A stretch of 64,000 nucleotides of DNA from Engraulis encrasicolus (taxonomy: Eukaryota; Chordata; Actinopteri; Clupeiformes; Engraulidae): contig NC_085875.1 of the NCBI RefSeq assembly GCF_034702125.1, positions 23,919,616 to 23,983,615 of the forward strand, given 5' to 3'. Under the pieces are notes generated by a model. That model did no database searches. It worked only from the letters and a program-made list of their open reading frames with translations, and was not told where the DNA came from. Within the stretch, counting starts at the first letter, position 1. The number at the start of each line of letters is the position of its first letter. Below are positions 56,831 to 64,000 of the stretch, piece by piece. A program made the translations under genes and the position numbers.

Positions 56831-56941
56831 GGGTCAGTCTCGGCGTATGCTGGCTAAGCTTATGATTAAAGGTCAAACTGCAGGGCAGGGCTGGGGAGGC
56901 CGACGTGGAGCCAACTCCATGATTACTGTTTACACAGCGAG

Positions 56942-56943
56942 TG

Positions 56944-56977
<34 letters not shown>

Positions 56978-57013
56978 CACATGATACACACACACTTGAA
57001 CATGCGCATACGT

Positions 57014-57081
<68 letters not shown>

Positions 57082-57090
57082 GCACACGCG

Positions 57091-57121
<31 letters not shown>

Positions 57122-57131
57122 GCACGCACAC

Positions 57132-57192
<61 letters not shown>
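56942..57192. repeat. (AC)n array about 250 bp with CGCA variants
   Basis: Nearly continuous AC with CACGCGCACACGCGCG variants at 57078-57125, which would favour left-handed DNA. Confidence 0.96.
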
Positions 57193-57195
<3 letters not shown>

Positions 57196-57349
57196 AAGAG
57201 TACAGCTGCAATCAGAGACCTGGACACAAACTGCACCAAAATCACATACCTTACTACTGGCCAATCCTGCTGAGGGGACGGGGTTTTGTCTCTCCCCACC
57301 AACTACACCACTTTGTTGCACCACTAACATTGTCTTTACCCATAAGACA

Positions 57350-58830
57350 AAGACAGGAGAGGGGAGGAAGAGGAGAGGAGGGGAGGGGAGGGAGAGTTAA
57401 AGAGAGAATGAGGAGATTAATAAGTGAGGAGAGGGATAGGAGAGGAGAGAAAGATAGAGATGGAGATAGAGATAGAGACTAGAGGCAAGTGGACAAAGAG
57501 TGGCGAGGAGGCGGAGGAGAGGAGGAGGAGGAGAGAGGACTGTCGAACCCAAATGAATGGGCAGACAGAATCAGGGCCGGTTCAAGTCAATTTGGTGCCC
57601 TAGGCGAGCACCCCTCTTTGCTTTTCGTGGAATTAGATATTGCCATGTGTTTATAGTGACATACATCTGATAGAGCACAGCTGATCTACTACCTACATAC
57701 AGAATGTACTGAGTGCCCATTAACAATAACTGTCAATATACCTAGAGCGTAATGCTTTATTTTGCTTAATATTGTAATTCTGTGGGACTTGGCACCCCCA
57801 AGACATGTGGCGCCCTAGGCGACCGCCTGGTTTGCCTATGCCTAGTGCCGGCCCTGGACAGGATGTTCTATTTAGACGCGGTGCCCTTTCAGAGCCTCTC
57901 TGCGTGGGTGCCTGTCCTAATACTGTCTGAAGACTGGAGAGAAGAAGGGGGAGAGCAGACAAGAGCCAATAGAGCAGAATAGGGCACTATTAAAGGACAG
58001 GGGAGCACGAGCAGAGCAAAATAGGAGAAGAGCAAATGTTAGAGGACTGTAAGAGGAAGAGGAGGAAAGGAAGAGGAAGAAGAGGATGAGAGGAAGAGAA
58101 GGAGAAGAGTAGAGGACTATAAGATGAACAGGAGGAGAGGAAGCGGAGGAGAAGAGTAGAGGACTATAAGATGAAAAGGAGGAGAGGAACATGATGTGAG
58201 GAAGATGAGAAGACTATAGAGAGGAAGAGGAAGAGGAGGAGGAAGGGGAAGACGAAATGACTAAAAGATGAAGAAGAGGAGACGAACATGATGTGAGGAA
58301 GATGAGAAGACTATAGAGAAGAAGAGGAAGAGGGAGAGGAAGGGGAAGACAAAAAGACTGTAAGAGGAAGAGAATGATGATAATGAGGAAGAGAAAGAGT
58401 AGAGGATCAGAGGACTATGAGGGAAAGAGGAGGAGAAGAGGAAGAGGAGAGAACTGTAAGAGGAAGAGGAGGAAAGGAAGAGGAGGAGAAGAAGAGAGGA
58501 CTATAGAGAGGAAGAAGAGAAAGAGAGAAAAAAGGAGAAGAGGCAGAGGAGAGGACTATAAGAGGAAGAGGAGGAGAGGAAGAGGTGAGGAAGAGGATAG
58601 GACTATAGAGAGGAAGAGGAGGAGAGGAAGAGGTGAGGAAGAGGATAGGACTATAGAGAGGAAGAGGGGAAAGAGAGAAAAAGGAGGAGAATAGGAAGAG
58701 AGGACTATGAGAGGAAGAGGATGAGAGGAGGAGGAGAGAAGGAGCAGAGGATTATAAGGAGGAAGAGCAGATGAGGAGGAGGAGAGGAAGTGAAGGAGAA
58801 GAGGAAGAGCAGAGTGGTATGAGAGGGAAA
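57350..58830. repeat. Purine-rich tract built from GAGGAAGAGGAGGA units
   Basis: The plus strand is overwhelmingly A and G at 57350-57535 and 57930-58830. The interval is interrupted by a hAT MITE (57572-57856). A recurring module, AGGACTATAGAGAGGAAGAG or AGGACTATAAGAGGAAGAGG, marks tandem units of about 40-70 bp. Lys/Arg/Glu-rich frames here reflect composition. Confidence 0.9.
57572..57856. mobile_element. hAT-type MITE (CAGGGCCGG family)
   Basis: The ends CAGGGCCGGTTCAAG and GTGCCGGCCCTG are flanked by GACAGAAT (57564-57571) and GACAGGAT (57857-57864), 7 of 8 matching. Inner GTGCCCTAGGCGA pairs are typical of this family. Confidence 0.87.
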
Positions 58831-59218
58831 AAGAAGCTAGCTGAGACTTCATCCCTCTGTGAATGGGTGCTATGGTGACAGCGGCACCTTTGTTCCGACG
58901 TCATCATCTCAACAGTCTGGTCGCTTGAAAGGTGCGGCTCGATTTTAGAAAGCTTTCAACCACTTAGATTTAAATACCAGGACAGTGGGTGGCCTGCTCC
59001 TGACATTTTCAACTAACTTTCACTTACTTTGATCTCAGAGACAGAAAAAAATTATTTTGGCAATAGGCACTTGCTACAATTAAAAGTAAAATTGATTCTA
59101 TTGTTCCACGTACCACTGAAACCACTGAACGTGTCAACGGACTTACCATTTAGCAGCACATGAAAGCCTGACAAAGTTTCAATCGTCATTCCCTGGGTTA
59201 ATTTGCATGTTTCTATTT

Positions 59219-59751
59219 CCACAGATGAGATCAACTCTACAGCCTGCAAGCCAGGGCCCGTCCCATGCTGCCTAGTCAATCTTGGATTCAATTTCACCTC
59301 TGAACTTGCCTACAGCAGGTTTCCAAGACCAAGCTCCTTCTATCAGCCTTCTGTGATAACTAGGTCAAAAAAGATGAACAGCCACTGCACAACAAACTCA
59401 AAGAAAGGGGAGAAACAAGTAACCAAACAACGGCCCGTTTGCAACGATTCAGGAATTGATTGCTATTACCCGCTGAAAGGCGACCATTTATCAAGCAGCG
59501 TTCTGAGTGAATTACCATCGGTTGGATCGGGATGGTTCAATTATTCTAGACGCAACTTTCCTCGACTCCATGAACACAGTCCTATGCCTCAAAAGGAAAT
59601 CTCATGGCACTACAGCCTGTTCACATCCTGCTGTTTTGGTCCATACAGTTACCGACATCACGTACCGTACCACGGCAATTCAAAGACAGAAATGGAACAT
59701 TGCATGGTCATATTCAACCATTCAGAACAGAGTAGACAAGTTCACTCATGA
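59219..59751 (+). CDS. Unassigned open frame, possible exon
   Basis: An acceptor-like TTTCTATTTCCACAG precedes 59219, and the frame after it stays open for about 177 codons to TGA at 59749-59751. The product is not low-complexity (NSTACKPGPVPCC, NFTSELAYSRFPRP, QRPVCNDSGIDCYYPL, GSGWFNYSRRNFPRLHEH) and has five NX[S/T] sites or more, but I recognise no domain. An internal ATG gives a shorter frame starting MNSHCTTNSKK. An open frame of this length by chance is plausible in 64 kb, and no donor, promoter or conservation evidence supports it. Confidence 0.2.
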
Positions 59752-59827
59752 TTGACACATGATTGACACATTTTTGATGGAGTCTGAATAGACATGTGCG
59801 GCATGTGAAAGAGGTGTGTTAAAGGCA

Positions 59828-60170
59828 GATAAGTCCATCAGTAAGCATTGGTATTGGTATATAGGCATCTTTAGGAGCCACATACCAACATCAGTGGAGA
59901 CACGTCCGCCATTTTGAATTACAAAAAATAGGCATTTTTAGCTGCCAAACTTCCTGTACTTTGGTCATTCTAGTGAATATAAGAGTATTACTTAGTAAAT
60001 ATTCATGAAAAGATCAAATTTGGCAATAAGCAGCACAGTCCCAATGAGCAGCATATTTGCAATACCTACTCTGGCCAGAATCCATCAGTAAGAATTGGTA
60101 TTGGTACATATAGGCATCTATAGGAGCCGAGTCACAAACCAAGCGCAGTGAAGACATGTCAGGCAACAAG
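59828..60170. repeat. Direct repeat pair, about 85-bp units 250 bp apart
   Basis: TCCATCAGTAAGNATTGGTA with TATAGGCATCTNTAGGAGCC and CAGTGNAGACA occurs at about 59833-59918 and 60080-60160. The copies are about 80% alike by eye. Origin unknown. Confidence 0.65.
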
Positions 60171-60208
60171 AGTGTTTACTGTGGCTTTTTTTTCCAGAAC
60201 CCTCCAGT

Positions 60209-60544
60209 TAGGGGTGGGCGATATGACGATATTATATTGTGAATCGTGATATCGAGGACAAGATCATCTCGAATCTGCCAAAGTGGAGAAATCGTATAGT
60301 GTCTCGCAGTGAGGATGTTTACTATCAGTAACAGAGTGATGTTTTCATTTTTATTCTTTACACTATTGTTTTTCAATTGTGCACTTAATGAGACTGTCAT
60401 CAGTGTGTTTACATTTAACTAATTGCTAATTACAAATTGCAAGTATATAAAATACCATTTAAAATGTCTTTTTTTGTTGTATTTATTTTCTCGATGGAAG
60501 ATTGTGATCTGAATAGAGATTTTATGTACAAAAACCCACCCCTA
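60209..60544. mobile_element. hAT-type MITE (TAGGGGTGGGCGATATG family), TSD CCTCCAGT
   Basis: The ends TAGGGGTGGG and CCCACCCCTA are flanked by CCTCCAGT at 60201-60208 and 60545-60552. The interior has the CGATATTATATTGTGAATCG type sequence common to this family in fish. Confidence 0.9.
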
Positions 60545-60696
60545 CCTCCAGTCCACACAATACCTGCATGGCATTGACATGTGTCTGTCCTTCTATCACA
60601 ATGACATAACTTCAGGTGACAAAAGGAGAAATGCTCGACTTCTGAGCCCCAGAACCTCCAGGAAACCAGCAGGAGGTGTGTGTGTGAGTGTTTGCT

Positions 60697-60702
<6 letters not shown>

Positions 60703-60774
<72 letters not shown>

Positions 60775-60879
60775 TGTTTGTTTGTTTGTGTGTGTGCTTG
60801 TTTGTTTGTGTGTATGTGTGTGTGGGGGGGGGATTGAGAGGTGAGAGACAGCTCTGTGATTCACTCTTCTACTATATCT

Positions 60880-60968
<89 letters not shown>
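60703..60968. repeat. Two (GT)n arrays with TTTG variants
   Basis: GT at 60703-60771, then GTTTGTTTGTGTGTGTGC variants to 60830, and a second pure GT array at 60884-60968. Confidence 0.95.
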
Positions 60969-60971
<3 letters not shown>

Positions 60972-61215
60972 TTTGTTTTGAGTCCTTCTTGAACATTTAT
61001 CTCAGCACGCACACACGCACACACACACGGAAGATGTAGTAGTAGAGTAAATCACAGAGCTGTCTCTCTCACTTGTACATTCACATACTGTATACACTCA
61101 TACCAGAGATTCTAAGTAAAGGATAACAGCCGATGAGGTGACTGGTTCCACAAAGTTAATGGCAAGGTGGCGGCTCTGAACTTGCCTCCGCCAAGCCATT
61201 TACTTCGTGGAACCC

Positions 61216-61905
61216 AGCCTGATCTCCAAAAATTCCGTGCTCCTGGACACAGATGTTAAGGACACGAAATCCGTGTCCAGGAGCACGGATTTTGCAAAAA
61301 TTCTGTGCTCCTGGACACGGAATTGTTTTCCGTGCTCCTGGACACAGAATTGTTTTCCGTGATGGGCACACGGAAGTGCTTTCTATAGACTATTACCACA
61401 GCACTGTGTAACTCTATCATTAGAAAATACATACCAAATGCTAATCCTAAACAAAATAATGCTATAGCAATTTAAGTTGTGCCTGACCAAAACATTCCCT
61501 AACCTTAACCTGTCATTAAAGACATATTTTTGAGAAATACCTTTTCCAGTTGGTTGCTAGGCTATCAAATTCATATAATGAATGAAAGAAAACTAGCTGT
61601 GCCCAGACCAAAACAATCCCTAACCCTAACCTGTCAGTAGGAAATATTTTTTTCGAGAAAAAATATTTGAAATTTAAAAAACCCTGAGAAAACACAAGAC
61701 TGTGGAAACATAGAGCTGTGGGAGTAGCCTATAGAGAGAGCACTTCTCTGTGTCCATCACGGAAAACAATTCCGTGTCCAGGAGCACGGAAAACAATTCC
61801 GTGTCCAGGAGCACGAAATTTTGTCAAAATCCGTGCTCCTGGACACGGATTTTGTGCCCTTAACATCCGTGTCCAGGAGCACGGAATTTTTGGAGATCAT
61901 GTTGA
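61216..61905. mobile_element. Fold-back element with hairpin-bearing arms
   Basis: Left arm (61216-61392) and right arm (61725-61905) are inverted copies, each built from four or so repeats of TCCGTGTCCAGGAGCACGGA or its complement. That unit is itself an imperfect palindrome. The central spacer holds two diverged copies of a block with CCAAAACANTCCCTAACC and CCTAACCTGTCA. No coding sequence. The target duplication is unclear; outer copies of GGTTCCAC/GTGGAACC nearby (61145, 61207) may belong to an older host element. Confidence 0.82.
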
Positions 61906-61961
61906 ACCAGTTGACCTCGAAGGCCATTAACTGCCGTTATATATTAGGGCATGGTACTTTC

Positions 61962-62058
61962 TTAAGGATAGTTCCGACGTAAAATGAATTGAAGAAAATG
62001 AAAATGAACAGCATGGCAAATCGATGGAGAAACTTTTTACGCCGGAACTATCCTTTAA
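61962..62058. mobile_element. Tiny inverted-repeat element
   Basis: TTAAGGATAGTTCCGACGTAA pairs with TTACGCCGGAACTATCCTTTAA. About 97 bp in all. Ends near TTAA suggest a piggyBac- or Kolobok-type target, not proven. Confidence 0.6.
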
Positions 62059-62472
62059 ATCCATTACTGTCTGAAAAGTTGTAGGAACCATCCAAACTGC
62101 ACCAGTGCGTTGCATCAAGCAAGCGACTAAGTAAGACGCATCTAGAATCTGCGTTTGGAATGCCGACACTGTGATTATTTAATTTTCCGTAGACGATGTG
62201 CATGGTTTCTACAGCGTTATTCCTTGGATACCGTCAATATTCCAAACGAAGATTCTAAGCACGTCTAACTTAGCCGCACGCTTGCCGCCTGGTCGGTTCC
62301 ACGGAATTAATGGTCACCCCATCAGCCAATCAGGTAAGAGAATTCCGTTGCGAAGGCAGATAAGAATAATATATTATTCAGTCCCTCTGCTCATACACCA
62401 ACATCACTAAGGATGCTCATGATGGGCTAAGAGTCTGCCATCCACCAGAGAAAAGTCTTGCCTACAGCTCTA

Positions 62473-62473
<1 letters not shown>
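62059..62473. other. Spacer, nothing recognised
   Basis: GGTTCCACGGAATTAATGGTC near 62294 resembles GGTTCCACAAAGTTAATGGC at 61145, so both may belong to one old repeat. No gene signal. Confidence 0.35.

Positions 62474-62529
<56 letters not shown>
62474..62529. repeat. (GT)n microsatellite
   Basis: About 56 bp of GT. Confidence 0.95.
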
Positions 62530-62532
<3 letters not shown>

Positions 62533-63505
62533 ACTCATCACTCTGACAAAGCCAGTGTGGCTACTGTAGATCTCAAGTACAATAGGATACATTATTAGCT
62601 GCAGGGCTGGAGCTGTGTTCAACATCTATGCGCTGATTACAAGAACTGAACAATAGTGTGTTTCTGGGGTCGTCGGCAATGCCCAGACCTTGCTGTACAA
62701 GTTGTTATTATTCATACCTAATTACTACCATTGTTTTAGAGGGGGTAAGCATTGCTGAGAGGCACTGTGTGTATGTACGGCACATCAAGAGTTTGTTTCC
62801 AAAACGCAATAAAAGACATCAAAATGCAATTTTCATCAACCTTTTAAAAAAAATGGACTTAAAGGTATCATGGAACTGGCTTAATGTTATCTGATTTTTC
62901 CTTAACAAATTCAAGCAACTAAACAGCATTTACCAGCTTTTACCAGCATTAAATTAGAAGCACAATAAAAACATGTCATCTTTAAATGTCTTTAAATGGA
63001 TATATAGTATTTTGCAATGTCTACTGTATTGTTATGCACCTTAAGCATAGCCCTGTTTCAACAATACCCTTGTTCATTTTGCGTTATATGCAATGCCACT
63101 ACAGTGAAGATTAGATTATCACTTAGGATAACTTAACTGCTGCACATACTGTAAATACTGTTTTAGATCCAGTAATAAGAATTGCAAACAATAAGAAAAC
63201 AGAAATGCTTCCTACATGGTCTTGCTATATCACAGATTTCCATCTTGGTGGGTTGTGAAATGAAACTACGGTGATAGACAGCAAATTTGTTGGGAATTGA
63301 TGATGGTATACACATTCACATTGACAGTGGCCAGTTCACATGAGTGCACTGCACTTAACACATCTATATCTGTCAGACCTGAGCCTGTTAAACATGCCTG
63401 CACTCTTGATCTTACACAGTAACTTGACAATACCGTACATCTACCGTAATTACCATTCAATTATGGTCACTTCACTGGTTTAATTTCACAACTGTTACTT
63501 AAATG
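62530..63505. other. AT-rich spacer, nothing recognised
   Basis: Short frames only, no terminal repeats or splice-flanked exon seen. Confidence 0.4.
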
Positions 63506-63507
63506 TC

Positions 63508-63538
<31 letters not shown>

Positions 63539-63603
63539 GCGTGCGAGCGCAGTGTGTGTGTGTATGCGAGCGCAGTGTGTGTGTGTGTGAGTGTGTGTGC
63601 ACA
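63506..63603. repeat. (GT)n tract with duplicated GCGAGCGCAGTGTGTG module
   Basis: GT repeats are interrupted twice by GCGAGCGCAGTGTGTG (63541 and 63566). The remaining 63604-64000 shows no recognised feature. Confidence 0.9.
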
Positions 63604-64000
63604 TGTGTGTGTATGGGTGTATGTGAATGCGGAACCATTTAAAGTACCTTAGGTATTCTGCCAAGTATAAGAAGGCACTATATGAATGCAGTCCATTTAC
63701 CATTAAATTGCTTTTGTTCTAAGGTGTTATAACCACACTGTGGTTGGGCTTTTCAACTCACAATGGCCAATATCACACTCTATTGTATTACTTAAAAAAA
63801 AAGTAGAGAGAGCTTCGCCCTGACTAGATGTGCTTCTGAGGTGAGGAACTGAGCTCTTGATGACTACAGCCCAATTCAACTCAATTAACTCCAAAGTGCT
63901 GTTTAAAGATGGCCAGCTAAAGTGCTGGATGCTGGAGGAATCCCTGAGAGGCGACAGGGGGATTATAGGGAGGGTACCTTTGCCAGAGTAGCGCTGAGGA

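Overview
The window looks like vertebrate nuclear DNA, most probably from a ray-finned (teleost) fish. The evidence is: vertebrate-type exons with GT-AG introns from two recognisable vertebrate genes; many hAT-type miniature elements with 8-bp target duplications; Tc1/mariner, L1-type, L2/Rex1-type and other LINE sequences; tRNA-derived SINEs; and more than twenty long (GT/AC)n or (CT/GA)n arrays. The exact species cannot be read from the sequence. Protein-coding content is small, and most of the window is introns, spacer and transposons.

Layout: (1) 1-11.9 kb holds the 5' part of hmbox1 on the minus strand. The first recognisable coding exon is 668-1414, with a probable non-coding 5' exon and promoter near 11.63-11.88 kb. 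The rest of the gene lies beyond base 1. (2) 16.56-33.15 kb holds a complete three-exon THIK-type two-pore potassium channel gene on the minus strand: exon 1 at 32817-33153, exon 2 at 20093-20775 and exon 3 at 16560-17060, encoding 506 aa. Its 12-kb intron 1 contains a LINE with an open 1094-codon frame, a 1.1-kb near-perfect palindrome, SINEs, a Helitron end and many microsatellites. (3) 34.3-43.1 kb is a transposon cluster: a nested hAT MITE, a decayed Tc1 element, and an L2/Rex1-like LINE interrupted first by a fold-back element with a telomere-like core and then by a full-looking L1-type insertion. The L1-type copy carries an intact 1274-aa ORF2 flanked by a 16-bp duplication. (4) 43-64 kb has no recognised host gene. 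It holds MITEs, SINEs, a second large fold-back element, minisatellites, a 1.4-kb purine tract and very many simple repeats. One 181-codon open frame at 59.2 kb is of unknown meaning.

The most interesting observation is in the potassium channel gene. Intron 2 interrupts a coding stretch that, from established knowledge, is uninterrupted in human KCNK12 and KCNK13. Its two splice sites lie inside a 28-bp direct duplication (24/28 identical, 20085-20112 and 17053-17080) centred on AG|GT. This is what intron birth by tandem duplication of exon sequence would leave behind. Exon 2 is also tightly boxed in by two miniature transposons, 35 nt upstream of its acceptor and 17 nt downstream of its donor. 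The second would supply an in-frame stop if intron 2 were retained.

All functional statements rest on recognised motifs and remembered family sequences. No alignment or database search was run.
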